This document shows, piece by piece, positions 23,686-34,230 of a stretch of DNA of 64,000 nt. Both the position numbers and the translations under genes were made by a program. Position 1 is the stretch's first letter, and every line of letters begins with the position of its first letter. The stretch lies in assembly GCA_036426205.1 (NCBI GenBank), contig CM071568.1:43660841-43724840 (forward strand), read 5' to 3'. A model generated the notes under the pieces. It saw only the letters and a list, made by a program, of their open reading frames with translations. It ran no database searches and was not told the origin of the DNA. This DNA is from Ascaphus truei (lineage: Eukaryota > Chordata > Amphibia > Anura > Ascaphidae).

Positions 23686-24553
23686 GCGCCTCTATGGCTT
23701 TTTTAGTTTCTGGTATCCTGAGTAGAAGGTCATTCATACGCCAGTGTGTGCCCGTCGGCCTTTGGTGTAGATCTCTTATGGTTAATGATACCGGGGCGTG
23801 GTCTGACCATGTTATATTGTCTATTTCTGCTTTTGTTATCCGATCAGCCAGTTCTCTGGATATAAAGATGTAATCGATGCGGGTGTATTGCCTATGCAGG
23901 GCCGAGTAGAAGGTAAATCCTTTAGTTATAGGGTTCATTAGTCTCCAGGTGTCGACCAACCCACCCTTTCTTATATTTTGTTTAAGAGCGATTGAGCTCG
24001 TCAATCTCGAGTGGTGCTCTTTGCTCGTGAGTCTCGCCTTATCTTTATTGCAGTCTGTAACTGTGTTAAAATCACCTTCAATTATTAAATAGCCCTTCTT
24101 GTTTTGGTTTATCACATCGAAAGCCTCGTTAATGTAGCTTTCCTGGTCAGTATTAGGGGCATATAGACACACTAGTGTTAGTACAACTGTGCCTAGTTTG
24201 CCTGATACAATTAACATTCGGCCGGTCCTATCTCTTTTTATTTTTTTCTATTTCACAGGGGACACTGGTTCTAATCAGGATGGCTACTCCGGCTTTTTTT
24301 ATCTATCGCTGGTGAGTGGTAGATTTGGTGGAAGTTTCTGTCTCTTAACCTAACCGTGTCTTCTCTATTCAGATGTGTTTCTTGGATCATGTGAATGTCG
24401 CTTTGTCTAGCTTTGAGATCCCTGAACAGTAGTCTCCTTTTCATGGGAGAGTTCAAACCCTTTACATTCTGGGTAGTTACTTTTAATAATTTAGCCTTAT
24501 TCTTGTTTAAAATACCTTGTGGAGGTATTCGCTAGGGCCGCCTTTTTATTGTT

Positions 24554-25114
24554 CTCCAATGCAACTACAACACACATCACTGCAAAATTCTCAAAGAACT
24601 AGATTGGTCATCACTAGAGTCTAGGCGCAAAGTTCACCTTTCCTGTCTTGCCTTTAAATTCTTTATGGGCAAGCTACCTAGCTATCTGAACAAGCTCCTC
24701 ACCCCTACCACATGCAGCACCTATCACCTGAGATCAGACTCCAAAAGACTGTTCATAGTCCCAAGGCTCAACAAAGTATCCGGCCGTTCCTCCTTCTCTT
24801 ACTGTGCACCCCAAAACTGGAACAACCTACCAGAGACTCTCACATCCACCACCAGTTTAAGTTCTTTCAAATCTAAAGCTGTCTCACATTTTAATCTGGT
24901 CTGTAACTGTTTCATTCGCCCATAATATATATTTTCTTTAACTGTGCATGCAATGTCTTGTATATAATGTATACCCTGTTCATTTATGTAACTGTATTTG
25001 TAACTATGTATTATTTGTCCTAACTCTGTGCCCAGGACATACTTGAAAACGAGAGGTAACTCCCAATGTTTTACTTCCTGGTAAAATATTTTATAAATAA
25101 ATAAATAAAATAAA
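24554..25114 (+). mobile_element. LINE 3' end (L2/CR1/Rex-type), 5'-truncated
   Basis: A plus-strand insertion in the L1, just upstream of ORF2, flanked by ATTGTT on both sides (24548-24553 and 25115-25120). It encodes the C-terminus of a LINE RT protein, with FFMGKLPSYLNKLLTP and SGRSSFSYCAPQNWNNLPET, the region typical of jockey-superfamily LINEs. It ends in ATAAATAAATAAA repeats rather than plain poly-A. Only the 3' 560 bp were copied. The exact clade is uncertain. Confidence 0.75.
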
Positions 25115-25959
25115 ATTGTTGGGTGCCTTGTGGAAATGTTCTGGTTTTCTGGGCCATATCTTAGCTTGTTTTTTGATTATGTCTTTTTGGATGTACTGGT
25201 ATACAAGTGTATTCCAGTTAGAATGAGATGGGGGGAAATTAGGGGAAAACAAAAGTAACCTTGGGGAATTTTAACATGGTATAGGTGAGGGCTCTCTGGT
25301 GCTTTGGGCCTTTGAGTCTGCGTTTGGGGTATTTGGGACATGCAGAGTCAAGAAAAAGGGAAAGGTGTGTGTGTGGGGTGCAATGTGGTACTTGCAGTCT
25401 GAAAGGTTTTGGACGTTTACAGTAGTCAGCTCTGCTTGGACACATGTTGGTGTTCCGTTTTGCTGGGCAACCTTCTTTTCTAATAGGACTGACTGGAACT
25501 AAAACACATATATAGTAAGAAAAAACACAACAGTCAAACTTTTGAATCAAAATATTGTACAGTATTAAGCACAGTTATATTTTTAACTAAGCTAAGCAGA
25601 GTCTTTGAAGGAATAATAATGGATTATTCCTTATACTATCAGTTGTTTAATTATTCTGTTCTATTTTTTCCCTCCTCATGCCCCCAGTTGTTCACATCCT
25701 TTTATTTGGAACGGCATAAAAGTTCAGGGCTGGGCATCAATTGAGGTGGGCTTGACTCTCCTGTGCTATCATAGCTTTGCCAAGTTCGAATTATTAAACC
25801 TCAAAGTTTGGGTCTTGGTGGGCTATCTTGGGTTTGTTGTCATTCTGGACCACCTTGCACGTCTCGGTTGTGGAGGTGCCCTCGCTGTGTCTCTCCTTAA
25901 TTCCTCTGGGATCTCCATGCCCAGCGCGGAGATAAATTCCGGTCCTTCCTCTGGGGTTC

Positions 25960-27447
25960 TTAAAGTTTTCCCTTGTTTGAAGCTTGAAGGCGAAAGGGGA
26001 AGCCCCACCTGTATCTGACGTCTTTACTCCTCAGGTAGCCTGTGATTTCCCTGAGTTCGCGTCTTTTAGCTATTGTTGTTGGCTCAAGATCCGAGAAGAT
26101 TTGCAGTTCTGTGTCTTCAAAAGGAATCTTGTCTAGGTTTCTGACTTTGTTGAATATTTCCTCTTTGGTAGATAAATAGTGAAACCTTATAATTATGTCT
26201 CTGGGCCCTCTGTTTTCGAATTCTTTCGGTCTGTATATTCTGTGGGCTCTGTCCAGTTCCAGCTTAGCGTTGGTAGCTTCTGGGCGTATATTCTGGAATA
26301 GCCTGTTTAGGTAGGGCTTAATTTCTTCATTAAGAACTGACTCTGGGATGTTTCGAATTCTGAGATTGTTCCTTCGTGATCTATTCTCTGCCTCTTCTTG
26401 GGCACCGTGGAGTCGGGATATCTGTTCCTTCATTTGGGATATATCTCCATCAGTCTCCACTTGCTTTTCGGTGACTGCTTCCATGGCTACCTCCAGCCCT
26501 GTTGTCCGTTCTTCTACCTCCACGATTTTAGTGTGGAGGCTCTTCATTGCACTTTGCTACTCCTCATGGAACGTCTGCTTTATTTGTTAACTCAGGCTTT
26601 TAGTTCGTTCCTGATATCTGGGTTTTGATCTGCATCCGACCCTGAATCAGTTTCCTCTTAGTCTTGAGAGGAAAAACGGGAGAGAAAAACGAAGCACTAT
26701 ATCCAGTGCTGTTGTAACAGCAATGAAACCACCAGGCGTACGTTCCCATAAATAAAGCTATTTATTGGATCAGAAATATATGGTACAAAACACACCAACG
26801 CGTTTTGGACTTAGACAGTTCTTTATTTCCTTTAAATCCTTGATAAAGGATAAAGAACTGTCTAAGTCCAAAACGCGTTGGTGTGTTTTGTACCATATAT
26901 TTCTGATCCAATAAATAGCTTTATTTATGGGAACGTACGCCTGGTGGTTTCATTGCTGTTACAACAGCACTGGATATAGTGCTTCGTTTTTCTCTCCCGT
27001 TTTTCCTCTGAAGATTGTCTACAAACAGAGGCACATTCAACCCAGGGGTGCTGGATAAATTGGACCTGCTGTCAATCGTGGATAAAGTATCCCAAGTGAG
27101 TTCATTCCAACTCTACCTCATTTATTTTGTCCAGAAGTCAAATGATGTTTCATTTGCTGGTCACCGGCAGGTGTCTTTGATTTATCCTTACCTCCTTGCA
27201 ATGTGGGATAATTCTTAACCAGACTACATCCATTGGGACATTTAAACATTATAGGGTTGTTTTTTTCCATTTATATTTACAATTGTTACATACTACAGTT
27301 TTGTCTTTAGAGCATCACACATTTTTTTCTATCCTATTAGTCTTGGTCTTGTGCTGCTTTCCCCTTGCCTGTTAGCGAAGGCGTCGCGTTCCTTTTCGTG
27401 AAAAACGTGGAGGCTTCCGGTTTCCCTGACTTTCTGGGGGGAGCCAT
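25960..27447 (-). pseudogene. L1 ORF1 (RNA-binding chaperone), interrupted
   Basis: The start codon is at 27447 (MAPPRKSGKPEASTFF...). The N-terminal segment reaches about 27345, where it is broken by the insertion 26666-27332, then resumes with TDSGSDADQNPDIRNEL. The body (26547-25960) has a heptad-rich coiled coil (MKSLHTKIVEVEERTTGLEV...), an RRM-like segment (RRNNLRIRNIPE) and a C-terminal domain (PRDIIIRFHYLSTKEEI). These are the three parts of vertebrate L1 ORF1p. Stops near 26580-26600 break the frame. Confidence 0.85.
26666..27332. mobile_element. Palindromic PLE-like insertion with perfect 159-bp arms
   Basis: Inserted in L1 ORF1 with a 12-bp target duplication, one mismatch (CCTCTTAGTCTT at 26654-26665, CCTATTAGTCTT at 27333-27344). 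It holds an inverted repeat with arms 26667-26825 and 26851-27009, identical by eye over 159 bp, around a 25-bp spacer. Each arm carries TAAAGAACTGTCTAAGTCC followed by AAAACGCGTTGG, the hammerhead-like module. About 320 bp of unique sequence follow the right arm. It resembles the inverted terminal repeats of Penelope-like elements. Confidence 0.75.
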
Positions 27448-28627
27448 GTCGCCGGTGCGCAGCTGGAAGATGTAAAAGTAAGTCAGTTATTATTTGTTTG
27501 GCTGCATTCAATTATGAAAACTCGGTGTGTATCTTGTCCTTTTTCTAGGCTCATCTCAATACCACAATTGCATCCCCTCACTTGGACATTCTGTTAGTGC
27601 ATGGGACTAATTGTATAGACCCTGATTCTTTAGAGTTTCGTAGGGGGGGGAGGGGGCATGCATGTGCTCGGCTGTTCAGCTTCTGGTTTCGGGCTTTGAT
27701 GTTCAGGTAGTGCCCGTGGTATGCAATCTATTGTTCAGTGGGGTCTCCTTCAGGCCTCTTTGGGTTTTACCTCTGATCCCTCAGTTTGATCCCCTCTGCC
27801 AGGCTGGTTTTTTTTTTTTTGGCCTCACTCCTGTCCTCTCTCTCCCCAGTCACAGGTCTCCGGTGGCCATCTTAGGTATTGAGTGTGCTTTTTAATTCTT
27901 TACTTTTGGGCTCTTGTTAGCTGCCTGCTGCAGTATCTGGTGTTTTTTTTGGGTTTTGTGGGCCAATTTCTCTTTGTGCAGCGCGAATCTCTGTGGCTGT
28001 GCTGCTGCTTCGTTAAGTTTTATTTTTAATCATGCAAGTCCCCTTTAATTATGGAGGGTGGGCTGTGTACATGTGTTAAAGCCCTCTCCTCTGTAGGCTC
28101 TTTGTGCACTTCTGCTCTTTCCCCAGGGGATGTCACTGCTGGGTCACCCCAATCTCCTGGAGACCCTGGTCCGTGGTTCTAGTGGGGGGGGAGGGGTTAG
28201 CCCGCACACTCCGTCGTCACTTCTGCGGAGCGCCGGGTCAAAATGGCCGCCCTCTCTCCCCTCAACCCTCTGCTGTAGCCCCACCAACCTCCAGTCGCAC
28301 ACTTGCAGCCGCTCTGGGACTAACGGCAGACAGCCTCCCGTCCCGCTTCTTACCCGGCCACCCACGCACTGTGGGGTCCGGGAGGAGCGCCGATCTCAGC
28401 CGCGTCCGGGCCGTCGCCTGGGGAAAATGGCCTCCGGCTGGTTGGTGTTTTTAAAACTGTTTTTATTATTTATTTAATGGCTCCACCGCCCGCGCATTCC
28501 GCTGGTATATTCAGGGATAATTCCCGGTGGTTTTGCAGGAGAAAGGCTGCTTTACGGGGCTTTGGTTCTCGGAGCTCCTGAGCTGCACGTCTTCTCAGCT
28601 CTGCAGTTGGCCAAGCCCCCCCCCATC
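27448..28627 (-). other. Probable L1 5' untranslated/promoter region
   Basis: GC-rich sequence between the ORF1 start and the target duplication at 28628, occupying the expected place of the L1 5' UTR. The two overlapping 115-codon plus-strand frames at 28104-28477 lie in this CpG-rich DNA and have no recognisable domain. Confidence 0.6.
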
Positions 28628-28639
28628 TGTCTGCATTTT

Positions 28640-29142
28640 TTATAACTATGATGTATCCTTTTTCAAAATCTCAAGTTCCCTCTTTTCTTGAAACATCAGA
28701 TTGTTAGGCCCCTCTCCACCAGTTTCTCAAAGGTCGCTATATACATATGGTCCTCTCAAGGAACTGGGGTTGAAAATAGACTTCTGTTTAAAACCTGATT
28801 CTATATGTCTAAAAAATGGGGGAACTTAACCATCCCAATCTCCACCCTGTTCCTCCAATAGAGATTCCATATTTGAAATAACACCAAGATCTTTGAATAT
28901 CAGTTGATGTTGTCTAACTATCATGGAAGAATCATCATCACTTCCCTCTTTATCTCTGGCCCTCAATTGTGACGATGTGGAGCTTGATGTTGTACTGTAG
29001 TAACTTTATTTTTGTTATTTCTTATGGAAAATAAATTTTTAAGGGCCAACTTTCTCGTAAACGTTTGAAGATCAATAATTGTTTGAAAAAGTTCAAAACC
29101 ACTCAAGACGAGTCGATACCTCGAAAAAGGATTTTTCATATC
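28640..29142 (-). pseudogene. Penelope-like element, N-terminal part of ORF
   Basis: On the minus strand: YRLVLSGFELFQTIIDLQTF, TRKLALKNLFSIRNN, then a decayed stretch with MYIATFEKLVERGL, then YIIVIKN leading into the L1 target site. These match the PLE region preceding the ADKGGAIVV block. It joins the RT fragment at 18732 once the L1 is removed. Confidence 0.75.
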
Positions 29143-29144
29143 TA

Positions 29145-29504
29145 CACAGGCGGCACACTTTATTCGAGTGCGGCTCATTCCGCAAGCCGGGAAATGTCCC
29201 GGCTTGCGAGCCGCACTCCCTCAGCGTGCCGCGCATCACCGATGCGCGGTCACGCATCATCGGGTGCCTGTGCCGCCTGTACGCGTGCCCAGGGCTCCCC
29301 GAGGGAGCCCTGGTGTCGCGTGGATGTACTGACGGCGGCGGGACGTTCCGGGGGACCCGGCGGACCCGGTAAGGAGAGGGGGAAGCCCCGATCGGCGGGC
29401 CTCTCCTCCGAGGCTTCGGCGCGCGCCCGGCACCCTCCGGCGCGCGCCAGGTTACTGCTGCGGCCGAGAACGGGCAAATGCTCAAATAAACTCGGCCGCA
29501 GCAG
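29145..29504. mobile_element. GC-rich MITE with TA target, copy 1
   Basis: Flanked by TA. The left end CACAGGCGGCACACTTTATT, CGAG matches the inverse of the right end (...GAGC/AAATAAACTCGGCCGCAGCAG). It is related to 31316-31712 by the shared CACACTTTATTCGAG terminus. It contains a 15-bp perfect hairpin at 29451-29504 (ACTGCTGCGGCCGAG and its inverse) and several GC-rich inverted words. It interrupts the Penelope ORF. Tc1/mariner-type target, superfamily otherwise unassigned. Confidence 0.65.
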
Positions 29505-29606
29505 TATCATTATATGTTCCTGTGGGGCGTCTAGGGGATTGGTTCCTCTGCTTCTCCAGTTACCCTCTGGATGATCAAAGGACTTTGAGCAAGCCTGACT
29601 CTCTAA

Positions 29607-30092
29607 GGGGCCTATGCAGAGAGCAGCGCTGTAAATAATTGGCGAGGGTAATAAAATGTACCTGTAATGGCGAGTTTTTTTCTCTATATGCAGAAAGGTG
29701 CGAAATCTGCAATATATATCATGAATGCGTGTGGCGAGTTTAAAACGGAGAGATGTGCGCTGCTGAAATGTGTTAGAAAAAAATCGCGTTTTTTTTCTTC
29801 CCTATGGCCGCCGAGCTCCAGCTTCTTGCCAACTTTTGTTGGCGGAGCTAATTGTAGAATATCGCGCCATTTTATTGGCGCGAACAGCCGCTAGATGGCG
29901 ATCGTGCCTTTCTGAATACGGACCTTTTTAAAACTGCCGAGATTTAGGTTCTCGCCACCCGCGCGGCGAGATTTACAAATAAAAATAAAAAATAGCGCTT
30001 TTTTCTCAACTCGCAAAAACCTGACTTTCTAAAGGCATATTTCGCCAAAACATGCCGCTATTTCCGATACCGCTGCTCTCTGCATAGGCCCC
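29607..30092. mobile_element. Harbinger-type MITE, 486 bp
   Basis: A perfect 22-bp terminal inverted repeat (GGGGCCTATGCAGAGAGCAG, CG) with TAA duplicated at 29604-29606 and 30093-30095. The 3-bp TWA target and G-rich terminus fit PIF/Harbinger. No transposase. The end GGGG(C)CTATGCA recurs at the 48155-52044 fold-back element. Confidence 0.85.
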
Positions 30093-30212
30093 TAAGTCAG
30101 ATGTATCAAAATCAAAACTTGGTGTCATTGTGTCTGTTCTTTAAAATTGACTTATTAGGGGTACTAAAATCACATTTCTTATTGGATTGTGTTAGTTCGG
30201 ATGGTATCCTAC

Positions 30213-30695
30213 TGTCAGGTTCTAGTCTGCAGTACCCATGCACATCCAAAGGGACTGCTGCTGCTCTTGCTAGCTCTCTCAAAGAACCTTACAGACTCTG
30301 AAACCTGACACCTTTGCACCCATGCCTGCATCCAAACCTGTCCCATGTCCCACCTAGACACCTGTTCCATTCCTTCAACCAGACCTATATAAACCTCAAT
30401 TTCCTGTTCCTCCTTGCCTGTTTATACTGGTTCTGTCAGTACCTGCTAGGTCCCAGTAGACTCTGCTGCTGATGCTTTGGCTGCTGTCGCTGTTTGCTGT
30501 TGCCCTGTTCCTGAGTGCCAGTCCTGGTCCCTAGTCCCAGTCCTGTTCCCGAGTCCCAGTCCTGTTCCTGCCTCCTCGTTGTTGACCTCTGCTTGTGACC
30601 CCGACCACACTATCTGCCGCTTGCCTCCGACCTCTGCTTGCTTCCCGCTTTTTCTGCCACTGGGATTCACTCCTTCCATAGAGCTCTCCCTGACA
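30213..30695 (+). mobile_element. Solo LTR, 5-bp TSD CCTAC
   Basis: Starts TGTCAGGTTCTAG, ends CTCTCCCTGACA, with CCTAC at 30208-30212 and 30696-30700. TATATAAA near 30386 gives plus orientation. Contains direct repeats of CCCAGTCCTGTTCC near 30535-30570. 483 bp; inserted in Penelope-derived sequence. A diverged, oppositely oriented relative is at 13060. Confidence 0.9.
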
Positions 30696-31026
30696 CCTAC
30701 GTTGAACTGCATTTCTATTTGGGGTCAATATCTGCCAACAATACACTTGATTATTTATATAATCTAAACGATTCCCTTCAAATTTAAGTTGTTTCTTAGA
30801 CATAATACTTTTTTCCCATGATTTCAATACTCATTAGAAGTGTTCTATCATTATGGGCAAATTGTTCCATTGTTTCAAATGTATTCAATTACTTACTAAT
30901 ATTTTTATTTAACTTTCTAATGTCACTTTATCCTTAATTTTGGTTTGGATTATCAACTCCATACATTTGATAGAACAATCATCTAAGACCTTTTTCCAAT
31001 TATCCTCAAATTCTTTATGGGAAAAT
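30696..31026 (-). pseudogene. Penelope-like element, upstream ORF segment
   Basis: The minus-strand frame reads EFSHKEFEDNWKKVLDDCSI and, further on, SKKQLKFEGNRLDYINNQVY. This resembles the lysine-rich N-terminal segment of vertebrate PLE proteins (KK...KF.RD..DY..G.VY.W). Stops interrupt it. It ends at the poly-T start of another L1 fragment at about 31027. Confidence 0.6.
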
Positions 31027-31310
31027 TCCAACTTTTTTTTTTTTTTGTAAACTTGTTCTTTATTTGCATTTTTTGTTAAGACCAATAGGGAGTGGGGTAC
31101 AGAACATAAAAAGGGGAGGATGTTACTTTTGAATTAGATAGCTTTGTATCAGGTCTATAACATCGTTTAGTGGGGCGACAATAATGACATCACTGTTGCG
31201 TATAAAATAACTAGTACAATAATGTAACTTAAAAAGACTGGGAGAGGGAGAAGGAAAAGACAAAAAAAGAATGTCATTACTTTAGCAACAGTTTTCCACT
31301 TGTCAGTGTA
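31027..31310 (-). mobile_element. L1 3' end fragment
   Basis: A T-run on the plus strand (a poly-A tail on the minus strand) followed by a GGGGTACAGAACATAAAAAG word like the GGGTACAGAAAATAAAAAGG near the 3' end of the L1 at about 18815. Short and non-coding; 5' truncated. Confidence 0.55.
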
Positions 31311-31315
31311 CCATA

Positions 31316-31712
31316 CACTGGCAACACACTTTATTCGAGCTCGGCTAGTCCCACGAATTCGGGTATACTCGGGTGTATTGAGGTTTGTGACTGTTTTCTG
31401 CCCGAGTGCATTGCGTTATTTTCCAGGCAGGGATTGAAGCATTTTATTCCCACTGGCTGCAATACTGCACAGTATATATATATATACTGCATTACAATTC
31501 ATGAATTTATGCCATCTGGTAGACACGCGAAGCATTGCAGCCTATTAAATCCTAATCATTATCATTTAACAGATCAGCCACCCGTCAGCCAGGCATGAAC
31601 CGTGGCTGGGAAGGCAAACGCAACGGGGCTTGTCAGAGGTGAGGAGCGGCGCATTCCAGGTATCTGTCTGGTATATACTGGGTATTTGCTCGAATAAAGT
31701 GTGTCGCAGCAG
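31316..31712. mobile_element. MITE with TA target, copy 2
   Basis: Flanked by TA. The left end (ACACACTTTATTCGAGC) is the inverse of the right end (GCTCGAATAAAGTGTGT). It contains an internal TATATATATATA run. Shares its terminus with 29145-29504 but not its GC-rich centre. Confidence 0.65.
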
Positions 31713-31859
31713 TAACAGTAATACTAACATAACAGTTCATAAAACAGGTACCTTTGTGGACTATTGAGTACCGAATACCCTCCAGGCCCTCCTCCTCATT
31801 TTAGACTGATACGAAACATATCACACCAAGGTTTCCTCAGGGAATATATATATTTTTTT

Positions 31860-32335
31860 GGTACTACACCCCACTACGATTGTCCAAATTTTTCAGAAAC
31901 ATGTCTCCACTGTGTATAAGGGGGTGTGGCCAGCAGGAATTGTTTGTACATATGTGGTGGACGTGCCCGAAGGTTACAAAGCTATGGAGGGCCACACATG
32001 ATATGGCACAGACAATTCTTGAATATACCTTCCCAAGGTACTGCTATGCAGGCCAATTGAAAACATGGAAAAAATTGACGATAAACTACTGACACACATA
32101 TATACAGCGGCCAGGTGCGAAATAGCCAAAGCCTGGAAACAGGAACAGCATCCGGCCATACACACTGTAAAAGCGAGATTATGGAGGATCTGTCTTATGG
32201 AAAAACTGACGGGGATACAAAACAACACATTACAGAAATACTTAGAAGTCTGGGAACCGTGGAGATCTTATATAGGACATAGATATATTACTAGGGGAAC
32301 TCTCCAAATCTGAAAAACACATAATAGAAGAGTTT
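31860..32335 (+). pseudogene. L1 ORF2 C-terminal fragment
   Basis: The plus-strand frame encodes SPLCIRGCGQQELFVHMWWT, CPKV, the Cys/His motif near the L1 ORF2 C-terminus. It is followed in another frame by EIAKAWKQEQHPAIHTVKAR, LWRICLMEKLT, also typical. The frameshift lies near 32090. Opposite in orientation to the large L1. It ends at a poly-G tract. Confidence 0.75.
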
Positions 32336-32340
32336 ATGAT

Positions 32341-32387
<47 letters not shown>

Positions 32388-32482
32388 GGGGGGTGGGGGT
32401 GGGGGGGGTGGGGGGTGGGGGGGGTGGGGGGTGTGGTGGGCGTTGTGGTGTTGGTGGGTGGGGGTGGGGGGGGGGGGGGGGC
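32341..32482. repeat. Poly-G tract (45 consecutive G) with GT interruptions
   Basis: 45 uninterrupted G followed by about 95 bp of G runs broken by single T or short TTGG words. It has strong G-quadruplex potential and is a common site of sequencing or assembly error. The minus-strand Pro/His frame over it is an artefact. Confidence 0.95.
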
Positions 32483-33109
32483 TTAGGCACCCTTGTCACT
32501 TTGATATAATTTTCTAAAGGTGTAATATCCCACCACAAACTTATATCTTGTATCAGATGTTTTTCTAGTTTTAAGAAGTAATCTGTAAGGTCCGAGGGTT
32601 TATCTCATATCATCTCATATCGTATTCAACTCGTCTACGTCATTTAGTGTTATCCCTGCATTCATGTTCATTACCACATGGATTTATTCTATTAAATGTG
32701 GAATTCATTGTATATGCTGAATAATTAGATGATACACGCGTTCTGATGTACAAGGCATTGTCTTGTGTGTTGTGTTATGAGTCATGTAACTTGAGAATTT
32801 GGAATTTTGTAATTTGTTCTTTATTATTCATTATTTTTTTATTATTATGTATATTATTTAATAACGTTTTTATTATTTATTTTCACCTTTTTAGGTAGTT
32901 ACTGTATTCAGTTGTTCAAACTATGAGACATCCTTATATAAGGTGGATCTGATCTATTCAGTCACGCCTTTATTTGGATAGTTGTAGAGAAATATCCGCC
33001 CAGGTGAGGAGGAACGCAGTGCACTGCAGGAACGGGCTAAGACAGCAAAACTGGTTTAACAAAATGAATTTGTTGGAATCGCAGCATTGAGGAGTAGACG
33101 GGACATAAA
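32483..33109. other. No gene recognised
   Basis: AT-rich; a T-rich stretch lies at 32820-32895. No motif supported. Confidence 0.4.
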
Positions 33110-33152
33110 GCCTCTGACGCTATTTGTGCAAAAAGCACTTTATCAAAGAATG
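33110..33152 (-). repeat. Hammerhead-like module
   Basis: On the minus strand: TTTGATAAAGTGC, loop TTTTT, GCAC, AAATAGCGTCAGAGG. The hairpin GTGC/GCAC is perfect and GTC follows. The first half lacks the key G (TTGATAA) and GAAA is reduced to CAAA. Followed by A-rich DNA to about 33430, like the copy at 8113. Confidence 0.45.
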
Positions 33153-33440
33153 TATCCTTTGTATGTCAGGTGTTAAATAGACCTCACAAGTGGAGTAGGC
33201 ACTGTGCCCACCCGGAGTTACCGGCAGCAGGGAAACACACCTGAGACGGCAAATAACCGCGCATGGGCAGTGTCAGATAACATCTCCACAATAAAGAAAT
33301 AAAGAAATAATGAGTAAAGAATGAACAAACAAAAATAAAACAAAAATAAAACAAACATATATCCACATACCAGTAAGTACAATAAAAGTAGGATAAAAAC
33401 CACGACCTGTACATGCCTGAATAATAAAAGATGTATATAT

Positions 33441-33786
33441 ATGATGCTGTTTGAAATCTACTTAGACACACACACTGCTGCTGCTATACCCATAAACACT
33501 GCTACTGACACACACACACACCCACACCACAGTAGCTCTACACACACACACACACACACGCGCGCGCGCACACAGACACACACACACACACACACACACA
33601 CCACAGCAGCTCTACACATGCAAGCACACACACACACACACACACACAACACAGCAGCTCTACACACAAACACACACAACACAGCCAGACTCTAACACAA
33701 CAACACAGAAGCTCTACACACACATGCTACACCCATAAACACTGCTTGCTGACCACACACACACACACACCACCACACAACACACA

Positions 33787-33817
<31 letters not shown>

Positions 33818-34144
33818 CACAACACACACCACACATACACACACACACATCAGCTCTACACACACAGCAGCTCAACACACACATGCTACACCCCATAAAC
33901 AACTGCTGCTGACACCACACAACACACACACCACACACACACACACACCACAACCCACACACACACACACACACAGACACACACAAACACAGCCACACAC
34001 CACCACAACACACCAAACGCATGCTACACACACATAAAAACTGCACAACACAACACACACACAAAACTGCTACTGCTATACCATAAAAATACACTGACAC
34101 ACACACACACACACACCAAACACACACCACACCCACAACACAAA

Positions 34145-34184
<40 letters not shown>

Positions 34185-34230
34185 ACACACACACACACAC
34201 ACACACTCACTCACACACAGCAGCCACAAT
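33441..34230. repeat. Complex CA-rich array
   Basis: About 790 bp of AC runs interspersed with recurring AGCAGCTCTACACACA and ATGCTACACCCATAAACACT words, an irregular higher-order repeat. Cys/Val open frames on the minus strand are artefacts. Confidence 0.95.

Larger units (their letters stand above)
18900..24490 (-). pseudogene. L1 ORF2: endonuclease plus reverse transcriptase
   Basis: Domains on the minus strand are in the correct order. The endonuclease (24490 to 23686) starts LNSPMKRRLLFRDLKA, with IQETH and later SDHAPVSL catalytic blocks. The reverse transcriptase (21422-20496) has PGPDRFTNFYFKKF, FRPIS-like YRPISLINTD, GLDAEKAFDRV and SLFADDTLLSL (FADD variant of the active site). The C-terminal region (20461-19272) ends with a cysteine-histidine motif CWRNCGQ...HIWWSCP. 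Stops and frameshifts plus two insertions between endonuclease and RT make it non-functional. ORF2 is normally about 1250 residues in one frame. Confidence 0.9.
18733..28627 (-). mobile_element. L1 retrotransposon, long but decayed, with nested insertions
   Basis: A minus-strand L1 with ORF1, ORF2 and a probable GC-rich 5' region is bounded by a 12-bp direct repeat TGTCTGCATTTT (18721-18732 and 28628-28639). The T/A-rich 3' end is at 18733 on the plus strand. Bringing the two target copies together rejoins the interrupted Penelope reading frame across the ADKGDAIV block, which supports both boundaries. It later received at least four insertions: 21995-22548, 22585-23685, 24554-25114 and 26666-27332. 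About 7.3 kb of L1 remains after subtracting them, near full-length. Confidence 0.85.

Noticed and set aside
28104..28477. Two overlapping 115-116-codon plus-strand frames
   Set aside because: They lie in the GC-rich 5' region of the minus-strand L1; no domain and mutually overlapping frames.
29065..29574. 169-codon plus-strand frame
   Set aside because: It runs from minus-strand Penelope coding sequence into a GC-rich MITE, so it is a chance fusion.
33441..34230. CRISPR-like spacing of repeated AGCTCTACACACA words
   Set aside because: Irregular spacing, microsatellite spacers and clear eukaryotic context.
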